The position numbers were made by a program, and so were the translations under genes. From positions 1-64,000 of the forward strand of contig NZ_AUHI01000006.1 of NCBI RefSeq assembly GCF_000423105.1: 64,000 nucleotides of DNA, given 5' to 3'. Below the pieces are notes generated by a model, which was given only the letters and a program-made list of their open reading frames with translations, was not told where the DNA came from and made no database searches. The number at the start of each line of letters is the position of its first letter. Position 1 is the stretch's first letter. Below, one piece after another: positions 25,152 to 34,555 of this stretch. The DNA is from Halalkalibacillus halophilus DSM 18494 (GTDB lineage: Bacteria > Bacillota > Bacilli > Bacillales > Alkalibacillaceae).

Positions 25152-26015
25152 TTATTCTTCGTCTGTTTCCTCTTTCTCTATACGATCCCAATAAAAATGA
25201 ACCAAATTCTCTTCAAAATCTGCTTCCACGTCAAAGTAACTAACTTCCGTACTCTCTATTTCTAAGTAAGTCAGGATTTCTTGCATCATGATATGAATAG
25301 ATCTTTCTGCAGATAAATTAATTTCTCCTACCATTTCTTCGATAATTTCAGAGTGGTTATCATTTTCTTCTCCATAGGAACCTTCTATTTCAGCACCTTC
25401 ACCTGAATAACTAAAATTCCAAGGGTCCTCTTCTTCAAAAAATTCCATTTGAAGATTAAATGTTTCTAGATTTCCATTCTCTTCTTCAGGCATACTGTTT
25501 ATCTTAAAACCAAGCGTTTCTTCATTTTCGTAACTTGATTCATTATAAAATGTCTCAATTAACCCTTGAGAAAAATTCATCGCAGATAGAGATTCCTGCA
25601 TCATAAAGCGAAGCGGCCTCATTTCATTTACAGACATATAAATTCGAATTTCTTCTAATTCAGCCCTTGCTTCTTCATCGGTTCTTTCTTCTAACAGGCC
25701 ATTTACCGACCTAATTTCATAAATATTTTCTTCTATATCATAAACATAAATATATTCCGTATCGGAGGAGTAGTTCATTTGAAGTTGATAACTTGTCATG
25801 GAACCTCTTTCCATTTCTCGTCGAGATTCTTCTTCCTCTAACTGCTGCATAAGTTCCGGAATAACACTTTCTTCCGTTTCTTCCTCTTCTGATTCGACAG
25901 ATTCATCTTGATCCGTGTTTTCTTGGTCCGCATTTTCTTCCACACGATCCGTACATGCAGTAAAAATAATAGGTAAAATAATAACAATTACAAGGATTAA
26001 GCTAAACTTCTTCAT
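25152..26015 (-). CDS. Acidic lipoprotein of unknown function
   Basis: 287 residues. A signal peptide with lipobox FTAC puts the lipid-bearing Cys near residue 21. An acidic linker rich in Glu follows (about 25-70). The rest alternates beta strands such as SYQLQMNYSSDTEYIYVYDI with helices, and contains no cysteine or metal motif. This build recalls extracellular lipid-carrier-like lipoproteins of Bacillaceae, but I do not recognise the family. It is single, transcribed away from the gene at 26157. Confidence 0.75.
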   Translation of the reverse strand: MKKFSLILVIVIILPIIFTACTDRVEENADQENTDQDESVESEEEETEESVIPELMQQLEEEESRREMERGSMTSYQLQMNYSSDTEYIYVYDIEENIYEIRSVNGLLEERTDEEARAELEEIRIYMSVNEMRPLRFMMQESLSAMNFSQGLIETFYNESSYENEETLGFKINSMPEEENGNLETFNLQMEFFEEEDPWNFSYSGEGAEIEGSYGEENDNHSEIIEEMVGEINLSAERSIHIMMQEILTYLEIESTEVSYFDVEADFEENLVHFYWDRIEKEETDEE

Positions 26016-26156
26016 ACTAGTCCCCCTTTCTTATAAAACTACATTAAAGTATTCCCTAAATCAAACACCTAAAAACGTACGGATATTCAAAAAAATGATA
26101 AATCATTACCATTTTTATGGTATTATAAGTTCATACATATGCTGGGGGTATAATAA

Positions 26157-27023
26157 ATGAAAAAGAATTGGATTGGTCCATTACTTATTGTTGGGGTAGT
26201 TGTTTGTTTTATGGTAGTAACATCTATTTCTACAGATGGTCCAGAGGCAGAGTCTGAGCTTGGGGATTACCTTGAAGCCATAGAGCTACTTGATCCGGAA
26301 ATGAGTCCTGAAGAAGTAATACATCTATTAGGAGAACCGCAACAAGATGAGAACTTTTATTCTACTGCTTACATTTATTATTTTGGAACAGATGAAGAGA
26401 CCGATTTATCAGACCCTTATTTAGGCGCGGTTTACGTTGCATTAGAAGAGGGTAAACTTGATGCCGCTCTTGTGATTAATTGGAACGGAAAAGAGATTTC
26501 ACAATTGAATGGTTATCATTACGATCCTGAGGAAGAAGCTATCATCGTGCATAATTCCCACTCTTTAGATCCAAATAATAGAAATGGAAATGTTGACTGG
26601 CCAACAGAAAGAGTGGAGCATGAACCATTAGATTCTCACACATTGTTTAACGAGCTACTTAACAGAGAAATTGTCCACGGTGCGATCTATTTAATTGAAA
26701 CGATAGAGCAAGAAAGTTTTATAGTAGCAGAAAAATATAATGGTGAATTTTTTCTTCAGGAAGTTGACGACCATATTTTAGGGTACGTTTTGGGTGAGGA
26801 AAGAATCGATATTAGTTTGAAAGAAAATAACTCTCAACAAACTCAAGTTGAATTTTTAGAACAGAAAGACATTACACTCCATTTAGATCAAGGTGAAAAT
26901 GAAGAAGAAGAAATGAATGACTTCATCGATACGGATTATACTTTTGCCGTTCAAGATAGCAACGGAGAAGATGTCATCCAGCAAATCGAGCAAATCAATA
27001 TGATGCTTGATAACCGCTACTAA
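26157..27023 (+). CDS. Membrane-anchored acidic protein of unknown function
   Basis: 288 residues. One N-terminal hydrophobic segment (about residues 6-25) acts as an uncleaved anchor or signal; the rest is outside the cell and strongly acidic. A motif AIELLDPEMSPEEVIHLLGEPQQDE near residue 40 resembles the helix-turn pattern of SmpA/BamE-like small outer domains (pattern P-E-x-x-x-x-x-L-G-x-P). No enzyme motif is visible. It is followed by a strong terminator at 27032-27077. Confidence 0.75.
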   Translation: MKKNWIGPLLIVGVVVCFMVVTSISTDGPEAESELGDYLEAIELLDPEMSPEEVIHLLGEPQQDENFYSTAYIYYFGTDEETDLSDPYLGAVYVALEEGKLDAALVINWNGKEISQLNGYHYDPEEEAIIVHNSHSLDPNNRNGNVDWPTERVEHEPLDSHTLFNELLNREIVHGAIYLIETIEQESFIVAEKYNGEFFLQEVDDHILGYVLGEERIDISLKENNSQQTQVEFLEQKDITLHLDQGENEEEEMNDFIDTDYTFAVQDSNGEDVIQQIEQINMMLDNRY

Positions 27024-27031
27024 CATAAAAG

Positions 27032-27077
27032 CGCACAGGGTTTATATTGAAGTTCCCTCGAATATATACCCTGTGCG
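27032..27077. terminator. Terminator
   Basis: CGCACAGGG and CCCTGTGCG are separated by a 28-nt loop that itself contains ATAT pairing (TTTATATTG / AATATATA). It lies between convergent genes. Confidence 0.65.
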
Positions 27078-27086
27078 TTATGTATT

Positions 27087-27320
27087 TTAATAAAAAATTC
27101 TGCCTTTTTTCTTTTGTTTCTTCATCATAAGGCTTCCAATTACTAAGACAATTACTCCTAACTGCCAAAAAACCCGCTCTGGCGCTTCAAAAAGTGTATA
27201 TTGAAGGAAATCCAATACGGATGAAAAGTCATACCCTGGATAAATAAACAGAATAGGGATCACTCCTGCAAGTACCCCCACAACACCTACTATAATTAAG
27301 ATCTTAGCAAACAATTTCAA
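27087..27320 (-). CDS. Small two-helix membrane protein
   Basis: 77 residues. Hydrophobic segments at about 6-29 and 48-68, ending in a basic tail KKQKKKGRIFY on the cytoplasmic side. GGAGG lies 8 bp before the ATG. No recognised family. It stands alone between terminators, so it is probably its own transcription unit. Confidence 0.7.
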   Translation of the reverse strand: MKLFAKILIIVGVVGVLAGVIPILFIYPGYDFSSVLDFLQYTLFEAPERVFWQLGVIVLVIGSLMMKKQKKKGRIFY

Positions 27321-27438
27321 TGTAACTCCTCCGAGTAAAAAGAAAATTCAAACACTTATCTTTTTTAGCACAATATCACACTTTTCTGAAACTTACAATA
27401 GCAATGTGGAAATTCCATACAAAAGTTCATATAAAAAA

Positions 27439-27462
27439 GAAGCTACCCTGTTGGATAACTTC
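27439..27462 (-). terminator. Terminator of the DUF456-hydrolase operon
   Basis: On the minus strand GAAGTTATCC and GGGTAGCTTC form a stem followed by TTTTTT, 7 bp after the hydrolase stop. Confidence 0.65.
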
Positions 27463-27468
27463 TATTTA

Positions 27469-28815
27469 TTATGACTCCTCCGTTAATAGGAATTCCGTAA
27501 TCGACTCGATTAACCCTTCACTTAAAGGCAAGGTAGGATCTTGATACGTTGATATATTTCCCTCTCTACTTTCAGGAGCATCTTTTAGCACATGATTCAT
27601 TTCATCAAATTCCATATAATTTGCATTTGGCTGAGCTTCAACTAATTGTTCCGCATCCTCTAGTGAAACTTGTAAGTCGCGTCCACCTTGAATAACTAAA
27701 AGATCTTTTTGTAAATCTGCGACCACTTCATTCGGATGATGAGCCATCCAACTGATCAAAAATGGTTGAATGTCCCCTCGGAAAGTGGCGTGTAATTCAA
27801 GGCTTACCTCACTTACTGTTTGCCCATCCTTTAATTGTTCAATAATCGATTCTGCTTCTGCTAGTTCCTCGCCACTAAGTTCTTCTTCCATTTGTTCATA
27901 CAACACTTCATCAATCGAACGACCAGCTCCAGCAAGTGAGACCACCTTAGACACATTTGATTGTTCAGCAGCTAACATACTCACAAGTGCTCCCTGACTA
28001 TGACCAATAAGATAAATGTCCGTGAATCGGTCATCTTCTTCTAAAAGGTCCACCCAAGAAATAGCATCAGACACAAAGTGGTGGAAACGTAAATTTTGCT
28101 CGGAAATTAGAGCTTCCGCATTCTCTTTTACACCTCTTTTGCTGTAACGCAAGCTTGCAATGCCTTCTTCTGCTAACCCTTCTGCTATCATACGCAAACT
28201 ATCATTATTACCACCAGCACCATTACCATTACGATCAGTAGGTCCTGACCCAGGTATAATGATTGCTACGGGACTAGGTTCCTCATCTACTTCAAGCAAT
28301 TCACCTCGAAGTTCTCCATAATTCGTTTCTACAGAAAGGAATTCATCTTCTGCTTCTTCTTCATCCAATTCTTCACGTTCTCCGCGCACGACGTTGAATG
28401 GGAACGTTTGACTTTGTTGATTAAAAATCCCTTCAATTACTTCCTCATCTTCTATTAGTTCCCCTTCAAAATGTATATATTGATTAGGGTGATCCATTTC
28501 AAAAGAGATCTCGTTTTCATCCACTTCAAGCTCGCTAAGTGGGTAGTTCTCCAAATCCTGAGCAGGAATATGAATGAAACCACGAAGCTCTTCTTCGTCG
28601 TCATAATTTATTGTTATATCAATTTCTAACTCCTGATTCGGCACTTGGATGACTCCATGCCAATCATCGATAAACTTTTCAGATGCTAATTGTTCCTCTT
28701 CCTCCTCCTCAGATTCCTCTTCAGGATCTTCTTCAGGAGCAGACTCTGGATCATCATCTGAACATGCTACCATAACCAAAATTATAAGCATCCCGAATAA
28801 TAATAATTTTTTCAT
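27469..28815 (-). CDS. Secreted alpha/beta-hydrolase lipoprotein
   Basis: 448 residues. Signal peptide with lipobox VMVAC, then a long run of Asp/Glu/Ser (about 20-45). Residues 50-160 form a beta-rich domain of unknown type. The alpha/beta-hydrolase domain (about 175-445) has oxyanion-hole sequence IIPGSGPTDRNG, nucleophile Ser in GHSQGALVS, an Asp in VIQGGRDLQVS and the His in EMNHVLKD. This is the YqiA/BaaT-like serine esterase layout. It starts 13 bp after the DUF456 gene stop and belongs to that operon. The substrate is unknown. Confidence 0.88.
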   Translation of the reverse strand: MKKLLLFGMLIILVMVACSDDDPESAPEEDPEEESEEEEEEQLASEKFIDDWHGVIQVPNQELEIDITINYDDEEELRGFIHIPAQDLENYPLSELEVDENEISFEMDHPNQYIHFEGELIEDEEVIEGIFNQQSQTFPFNVVRGEREELDEEEAEDEFLSVETNYGELRGELLEVDEEPSPVAIIIPGSGPTDRNGNGAGGNNDSLRMIAEGLAEEGIASLRYSKRGVKENAEALISEQNLRFHHFVSDAISWVDLLEEDDRFTDIYLIGHSQGALVSMLAAEQSNVSKVVSLAGAGRSIDEVLYEQMEEELSGEELAEAESIIEQLKDGQTVSEVSLELHATFRGDIQPFLISWMAHHPNEVVADLQKDLLVIQGGRDLQVSLEDAEQLVEAQPNANYMEFDEMNHVLKDAPESREGNISTYQDPTLPLSEGLIESITEFLLTEES

Positions 28816-28828
28816 CTCATCACCTATT

Positions 28829-29311
28829 TTAAATAATAATAACTACAAAGAACCAGATAATCATCATCGTGATTATAATAAATTTCGCGAAAGCTCCACT
28901 TAAAAATCCTAAAAAGGACCCAATAGAAGCCTGTACAGCCTCATCAAACGTTCTTCGTTGCATCAACTCTGTAATAAACACCGCAACAACCGGTACTATT
29001 AATATACCGAAAGGAGGAAAAATGAATGACCCAACAATAACTCCAATTGCTGCTACCCATTCCCCACGTTTGGAACCTCCATAACGTTTCACAAAGTAAC
29101 TATTTGCAATAATATCAGCAACGATAACTATAATTGTTAATACGGCCATTGCTGTCCAAAACATCCAAGTCAGTTCATCCCCATTAATTGCAAAGTGATA
29201 AACTAAAAATCCTCCCCATAATACAAGAGGTGCAGGTATGATTGGAAAAATTATTCCTGCATAACTACCAATAAAAAGTGCTACAACAATAAGCCACCAT
29301 ATTACTTCCAT
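28829..29311 (-). CDS. DUF456 membrane protein
   Basis: 160 residues, four to five hydrophobic segments. The family motif around YAGIIFPIIPAPLVLWGGFLVYHF and the AGYGGSKRGEWVAAIGVIVGSFIFPPFG-like stretch place it in DUF456. Conserved Gly residues in the helices suggest tight packing. Function is not established for the family. It is the first gene of a two-gene unit with the secreted hydrolase. Confidence 0.85.
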   Translation of the reverse strand: MEVIWWLIVVALFIGSYAGIIFPIIPAPLVLWGGFLVYHFAINGDELTWMFWTAMAVLTIIVIVADIIANSYFVKRYGGSKRGEWVAAIGVIVGSFIFPPFGILIVPVVAVFITELMQRRTFDEAVQASIGSFLGFLSGAFAKFIIITMMIIWFFVVIII

Positions 29312-29503
29312 CTATGATCCTCCAAATAATTCCGCAAGTATTCTTACTTTATATGTTATCACGTTTTACAATATTAAGCTTGCACAATTGTTCCGAATAA
29401 TGTTAGAAATTGTTCATACAATTCAAACGCAAACGGATTCCTTTAAAAAACCGTTCGTGCTATAATATTGTATGGATAATAAAGATTCTAGGAGGATACA
29501 CAA

Positions 29504-30409
29504 TTGGGTAAAAGAATACTATTTTTCCTATTAACAAATATTCTAGTTCTAACAACGATTGTTGTTGTATGGAGTATCATTAGTACTTATTTCGGTCTTG
29601 GAGGAATTCAGGACGGTTCAGGACCTTACGGAATTAACTTACTTTCATTAGCAATATTCAGTATTTTAGTTGGTTTTGCCGGTTCCTTTATCTCCCTTGC
29701 CATGTCACGTTGGATGGCAAAGAAAATGATGAAGGTACAAGTGCTAGACCCGAACGAAAACTTATCTACAGCAGAACGTCAGCTAGTAGAACGCGTTCAT
29801 AGACTTTCACGCTCAGCTGGTCTTATGCATATGCCAGAAGTGGGAATCTACAATTCAAAAGAAGTAAATGCTTTTGCTACTGGTCCATCTAAAAAACGCT
29901 CTTTAGTTGCCGTTTCAAGCGGTTTACTACAAAGCATGGACGATGACGCGGTAGAGGGTGTGCTCGCACACGAAGTTGCTCACGTATCGAATGGTGACAT
30001 GGTAACGATGACGTTACTGCAAGGTGTCGTCAACACGTTCGTTGTCTTCTTCTCTCGTATCGCAGCGATTATCGTTTCAAACTTTGTAAGAGCGGAAATG
30101 CGTTTCATCGTTCAAATTGTCGCGATTATCGTATTCCAAATTTTATTCTCTATCTTAGGAAGCATCGTTGTGATGGGTTACTCTCGTTACCGCGAGTTCC
30201 ACGCAGACCGCGGCGGAGCAGATCTTGCTGGGAAAGATAAAATGGCACACGCGTTACGTTCATTGCAAAACCAAGTAGCTAATATGGATGATCGTACAGA
30301 CGATAGTGCGGTTCAAACATTGAAAATCAATAACAAAGGTGGAATGGCGAGATTATTCTCCTCTCACCCACCACTTGAAGAACGCATTCGTCGTTTAGAA
30401 GCTAAATAA
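29504..30409 (+). CDS. htpX: Membrane zinc metalloprotease HtpX
   Basis: 301 residues starting at TTG, 7 bp after AGGAGG. Two N-terminal membrane helices (about 4-27 and 40-60), the zinc motif HEVAHVSNGDM (HExxH) near residue 160, two more helices (175-195, 205-230), and the third ligand Glu in YREFHADRGGA. HtpX degrades damaged membrane proteins and takes part in the envelope stress response. The active-site residues are complete. It is monocistronic, with a strong terminator at 30418. Confidence 0.95.
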   Translation: MGKRILFFLLTNILVLTTIVVVWSIISTYFGLGGIQDGSGPYGINLLSLAIFSILVGFAGSFISLAMSRWMAKKMMKVQVLDPNENLSTAERQLVERVHRLSRSAGLMHMPEVGIYNSKEVNAFATGPSKKRSLVAVSSGLLQSMDDDAVEGVLAHEVAHVSNGDMVTMTLLQGVVNTFVVFFSRIAAIIVSNFVRAEMRFIVQIVAIIVFQILFSILGSIVVMGYSRYREFHADRGGADLAGKDKMAHALRSLQNQVANMDDRTDDSAVQTLKINNKGGMARLFSSHPPLEERIRRLEAK

Positions 30410-30417
30410 AATAGGTA

Positions 30418-30457
30418 AAGGGTGGCGAGACAATCATTTCGCCACCCTTTTTTTATT
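30418..30457 (+). terminator. htpX terminator
   Basis: AAAGGGTGGCGA and TCGCCACCCTTT form a 12-bp stem followed by seven Ts. Confidence 0.85.
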
Positions 30458-30477
30458 TTTTCTTAATAGTCTATAAC

Positions 30478-31584
30478 TTAATTCGTACGCCGCTCCATCA
30501 AATTAATCCCTACACCCATTAACAGCACTCCAATTAACAATAGAATGGCTAACGAATGTAAAACATCTGAGAGCTGTTCCCCAAACATAGATACACTTTT
30601 CAATGCATCCATCGCATACGTAACCGGTATAAACTGAGAAATCGTTAGCATGATTTCATTTTGTACTGCTTCCATTGGCCAAAAGGCGCCACCAATCATT
30701 GCCATACTTACCGTGATAATCGGTACGACAGCATTTAATTGTTCTAAGGAACTTACCAATCCGAGAATTAACATTCCTAAAGCAACGATCGTAAATACAA
30801 AACAAGCTACAATCAGTATAATCACAGGTAACCTGGCCCCTAACTCAAAATCAAAGAAGTAGTAAAATACACTAAAGATCAAAGCAATCTGGGTAAATCC
30901 TAATAAAAATGCAAAGCTCATATAGGAAGTATAAACATGAATTTTCCTAACTGGAGATAAGATAATTCGATCTAATGTACCTGTACGTTTTTCCGTTGCA
31001 ATTTTAGATAAGCTAAAGATAATTGTGTACATGGCGAAGAATAAACTCATTCCAAATAAAGACTGTAATTGTTGATTATATCCCGTATCTTCAGCTGACT
31101 CATTTGCCGATTGCGCATTTACAGCTACCGGTGGGGAGGCTAACTCTTCCTGGATATCTTCTCGTAAACCTTGGTAATCCGTTTGTTCTTCCACATAAGT
31201 CAGCCGATTTTCTTTCATAAAGATGGGTTGCACCACTTGTGCTAATAGCATCGACTGTTCATTTTCAGCAAGAGTAAGGAGTTTGTAGTTATTTTCCTCA
31301 ACCGACAAAGCCAAACTTTCATTACCAAGCGCAACATCCTCGGTTGCCTCAGATTCGGACACTTCTTCAAAAGAGTAACCATTAATTTCATTCAACCGCT
31401 CTAACCAAGTCGCTTTTTCTTCCTGACTCAATTGTTCATCAAAAACCGTCGGAACCTGAACCGAATTTTGGACATTGAATCCGCTCATTGCGAAAATAAA
31501 TGCGAAAGTCATTAACGTCATTGCTAAAAACAAAATCGGTTCTTTCAAAACCCTCTGCCATTGCAGTAAAAACAATGCTTTCAT
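30478..31584 (-). CDS. ABC-2 type exporter permease
   Basis: 368 residues. One helix near the N-terminus (about 14-34), a large extracellular region (35-175), then five helices (about 178-200, 220-245, 250-275, 285-305, 340-362): the ABC2_membrane_3 layout. The ATG directly follows the stop of the upstream permease gene, so the two permeases are co-translated. It pairs with the 427-residue permease and the ATPase at 32872. The cargo is unknown; drug, peptide or sodium export are typical for this class. Confidence 0.9.
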   Translation of the reverse strand: MKALFLLQWQRVLKEPILFLAMTLMTFAFIFAMSGFNVQNSVQVPTVFDEQLSQEEKATWLERLNEINGYSFEEVSESEATEDVALGNESLALSVEENNYKLLTLAENEQSMLLAQVVQPIFMKENRLTYVEEQTDYQGLREDIQEELASPPVAVNAQSANESAEDTGYNQQLQSLFGMSLFFAMYTIIFSLSKIATEKRTGTLDRIILSPVRKIHVYTSYMSFAFLLGFTQIALIFSVFYYFFDFELGARLPVIILIVACFVFTIVALGMLILGLVSSLEQLNAVVPIITVSMAMIGGAFWPMEAVQNEIMLTISQFIPVTYAMDALKSVSMFGEQLSDVLHSLAILLLIGVLLMGVGINLMERRTN

Positions 31585-32868
31585 TTAACCCACCTTCTTT
31601 CCGGGAAAGACTAACAAACTAATACAAAGGAAGAGCACAGATAATCCTACAAGTTTCCATAATAATGGAGTAATAAATTGAAGTGACAATCCTTGTGTCC
31701 ACTGTAAAAATGCATTTAACGCAATTCCATTAGGTACCCAATTTCCAATTTCACTAATAACACTTGAGATCTGCGAAGTTGGGAAAAAGCTCCCGCCTAC
31801 AAAAGCTAAAATACTAACAATACCAAATGAGAATATATTTGAAATCACTTCACTTTCCCCGCGCATCGATACTGCAGTAAGTAATGCAGCGATCGTGCCT
31901 ACACAAAAAGCAAATAGAATAGTAATTAAGCCAACTCCTGCCCATTGCTCCATCCCTCGAATCGTAAATCCTGACAAAAAGGTTGAGGCAATGGTTATTA
32001 AAAACATCATTTGTAAGAACACCAGAATGGTTGTCGATCCAACTTTCCCAAGTAAATATTTTAATGGATGCTGTCCAGATAAAATAATCCGGTGAAATAC
32101 GTGATAGTGATTTTCTAAATAAGCTTTACTAGAAATGGTTGAGGCAACATACAAAGCGAACATGACAGCCATCCCAAAAGCGTAATATTGAATAGAGGAC
32201 AAAGGGTCTTGGTCCGTTACCGATTCTAACCCACCTAAATTCGAATTAGGCTGCTGCTCCATCATCGCAATAGCATCTTCACCCACAATTTGACTGATGG
32301 CTAACTCCATATTAAATTGCTCTGTTATTTGTACAACGACGTCTTCAAAAATAGTAGATAAAAACTGATTCTCGGTGCCGTGTTGAATTGTGATTTCTCC
32401 ACCATCACCTTCATCTAAAATTCCTTTTTGAAGGACATCATAGGTGAATTCATCTGGAAATGTCAGAACCGCTGCTACTTCTTCCTCTTCTAATGCATCC
32501 TGAGCTTCTGACTTGCTAACGTATTCTACAGTGAGCATTTCTGCTAAATCCCCTGATTCAAACGCCGACTGGTAGATTTGAATAGGCTCAGCCTCGCTTA
32601 AGCTATCTGTTAATGAATCACGGTCTATGGTTGCTCCTGCCGATTCTAAATCATCAATGATCTGTTCGACCCCTGCATCCGCATCATCTTCCATGACAAC
32701 AGCTACACGTAAATCTAAGTCACCTATGTCGCCTGCCATCATGCCCCTTAATGCAAACCCTAATATTACCGTAAGAATTAATGGCATTAGCAGTAAAACT
32801 AATAATTCCGTCCGATCTCTTACTAATACCGTCATGTCTTTTTTCAAAAATGGAAGCATCCGGTCCAC
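31585..32868 (-). CDS. ABC-2 type exporter permease
   Basis: 427 residues with the same topology as the next gene: a helix at about 22-42, a long outer domain with many Asp/Glu (45-225), and five or six helices from 230 to 422. It starts 3 bp after the ATPase gene. Heterodimeric permeases with one ATPase and a neighbouring LiaS/NarL-type two-component pair are common export modules in Bacillus. Confidence 0.9.
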   Translation of the reverse strand: MDRMLPFLKKDMTVLVRDRTELLVLLLMPLILTVILGFALRGMMAGDIGDLDLRVAVVMEDDADAGVEQIIDDLESAGATIDRDSLTDSLSEAEPIQIYQSAFESGDLAEMLTVEYVSKSEAQDALEEEEVAAVLTFPDEFTYDVLQKGILDEGDGGEITIQHGTENQFLSTIFEDVVVQITEQFNMELAISQIVGEDAIAMMEQQPNSNLGGLESVTDQDPLSSIQYYAFGMAVMFALYVASTISSKAYLENHYHVFHRIILSGQHPLKYLLGKVGSTTILVFLQMMFLITIASTFLSGFTIRGMEQWAGVGLITILFAFCVGTIAALLTAVSMRGESEVISNIFSFGIVSILAFVGGSFFPTSQISSVISEIGNWVPNGIALNAFLQWTQGLSLQFITPLLWKLVGLSVLFLCISLLVFPGKKVG

Positions 32869-32871
32869 CCC

Positions 32872-33804
32872 CTAGTCCCTTAATTTTCTTCCTGTAAGAT
32901 GTAAAAACACATCTTCTAATGTCGGAACTTGAATATTAGCACTAACTATTTGAACCTCTTCAGATTCTGCTATGTTAAAAATTGATCCTAATAAGCGGCT
33001 CCCCTTAGGAACAATTAATTTTAACGAAGTGTCGTTTTCAATTACTTGCAGCACACCATCTAGGTTCTTCATTCGTTCAGTAAAAGATTGCTTGCTTTGG
33101 TCTAATGTCAGTAATACCGTCTCTTCACTTGATAAAATACTAATTAATTCTTGCTTTGTTCCTGTTGCAATAACTTTTCCGTGATCCATGATATAAATTC
33201 GGTCACATAATCTTTCTACTTCTTCCATGTAGTGACTCGTATATAGAACGGTCATACCTTTTTCTGTATTCAATCTCCGGACCATTTCCAGAATATGATT
33301 CCTAGATTGTGGATCGATCCCAACAGTTGGTTCATCCATAATAATGATTTGCGGGTCATGAATTAACGCTACTGCAATATTAATTCGTCGCTTCATTCCA
33401 CCCGAATATTTCGAGACTTGCTCATTTTTTCTTTCTTCCAGGCCAACGATATCTAATACACTAGTAATTTTTAATTCCAACTCTTTTCCTTTCAAACCAT
33501 AAAGCTTTCCAAAGAATTTCAGATTTTCATAAGCTGATAATTCAGGGTATAAAGCAATATCCTGTGGCACTACACCTAGTACATTCCTAATCTTATTTGG
33601 TTTTTTCAACACATTTTCGCCGTTCCATTTCACGTCGCCTGAAGTAGGGTCCATCAAAGTAGAAATCATCGAAATAGCTGTTGATTTACCAGCCCCATTC
33701 GGACCTAATAACCCCACCGATTCCCCTTCTTCTAAATAGAGATTAATATCATCTACAGCTACGTTCTTCTTAAATACCTTCCGTAATCCGACCGCTTCTA
33801 ACAT
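32872..33804 (-). CDS. ABC exporter ATPase
   Basis: 310 residues from the ATG at 33804, 7 bp after GGGAGG; the upstream in-frame ATG at 33819 lies before that ribosome site. Walker A GPNGAGKST, signature YSGGMKRRINIA, Walker B IIIMDEPTVGIDP and switch His in LYTSHYMEEVERLC are present. The C-terminal ~90 residues form the regulatory extension typical of DrrA/NatA-like exporters. It powers the two permeases that follow. Confidence 0.95.
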   Translation of the reverse strand: MLEAVGLRKVFKKNVAVDDINLYLEEGESVGLLGPNGAGKSTAISMISTLMDPTSGDVKWNGENVLKKPNKIRNVLGVVPQDIALYPELSAYENLKFFGKLYGLKGKELELKITSVLDIVGLEERKNEQVSKYSGGMKRRINIAVALIHDPQIIIMDEPTVGIDPQSRNHILEMVRRLNTEKGMTVLYTSHYMEEVERLCDRIYIMDHGKVIATGTKQELISILSSEETVLLTLDQSKQSFTERMKNLDGVLQVIENDTSLKLIVPKGSRLLGSIFNIAESEEVQIVSANIQVPTLEDVFLHLTGRKLRD

Positions 33805-33843
33805 TTTAAAACCTCCCATTCCGATTAATTATATGTTCATCAT

Positions 33844-33872
33844 AAAAAAATAAAGCCAGTGCGAACACTGCC
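33844..33872 (-). terminator. Terminator of the two-component operon
   Basis: On the minus strand GGCAGTG-TTCG-CACTGGC is followed by TTTATTTTTTT, 45 bp after the response regulator stop. Confidence 0.75.
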
Positions 33873-33916
33873 TTCCGTCACTAACTTTATAAATCACCCA
33901 TGACCTTAGTCACTTT

Positions 33917-34555
33917 TTAAACAATTTGATGTTTAATTGCGAAAATCGCAAGCTGGGTTCGATCCCTTAGTTCTAATTTATCTAACAGTACACTAATGTG
34001 ATTTTTCACAGTACCAATAGATAGCGCCAATTCACTTGCGATTTCCTTATTACTTTTCCCTTCACCGATCTTCTTTAATATATCCATCTCTCTCTTAGTT
34101 ACATTTTTAAGTTCCTCTTTTGAATGCTTTTGACGTTGGTCCATTAATTTAGGAATCACTTTCGCCGCTACTTCCCCTTGGATATGAAGGCCACCCTGCA
34201 AACAACTTTTAATCGATTTAATTAAAGAGCTCGCATCAGCATCCTTTAACATATAACCATGTGCGCCAATTCTCAGCGCCTCTAAGACATACTCATCGTC
34301 ATTAAACGTCGTAAGCATTAACACTTTCATATTTGGCCATCTGTTCAATATTAATTCCGCAGCTTTTAACCCGTCCATCTCAGGCATACGAATATCTAAA
34401 ATCGCAATATCAAACCATTGCTTTTCACATAATGCTATTGCTTCTTTTCCATTTCGTGCGATCCCCGTAACTTCAAGCTCTTCATCTGTTTCAATCATCA
34501 TTTTCAAACCTTCTACTACAAGCGACTGGTCTTCAGCTAACAATACACGAGTCAA
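33917..34555 (-). CDS. NarL/LuxR-type response regulator
   Basis: 212 residues, TTG start. The receiver domain has acidic pocket AEDQ, phospho-acceptor Asp54 (ILDIRMPEMDG), Thr in LMLTTFNDDEY and Lys in MLKDADAS. The C-terminal LuxR helix-turn-helix covers about 145-205 (LTKREMDILKKI-like, then GKSNKEIASELALSIGTVKNHIS). It overlaps the kinase gene by 4 bp. It probably controls the neighbouring ABC exporter. Confidence 0.95.
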   Translation of the reverse strand: MTRVLLAEDQSLVVEGLKMMIETDEELEVTGIARNGKEAIALCEKQWFDIAILDIRMPEMDGLKAAELILNRWPNMKVLMLTTFNDDEYVLEALRIGAHGYMLKDADASSLIKSIKSCLQGGLHIQGEVAAKVIPKLMDQRQKHSKEELKNVTKREMDILKKIGEGKSNKEIASELALSIGTVKNHISVLLDKLELRDRTQLAIFAIKHQIV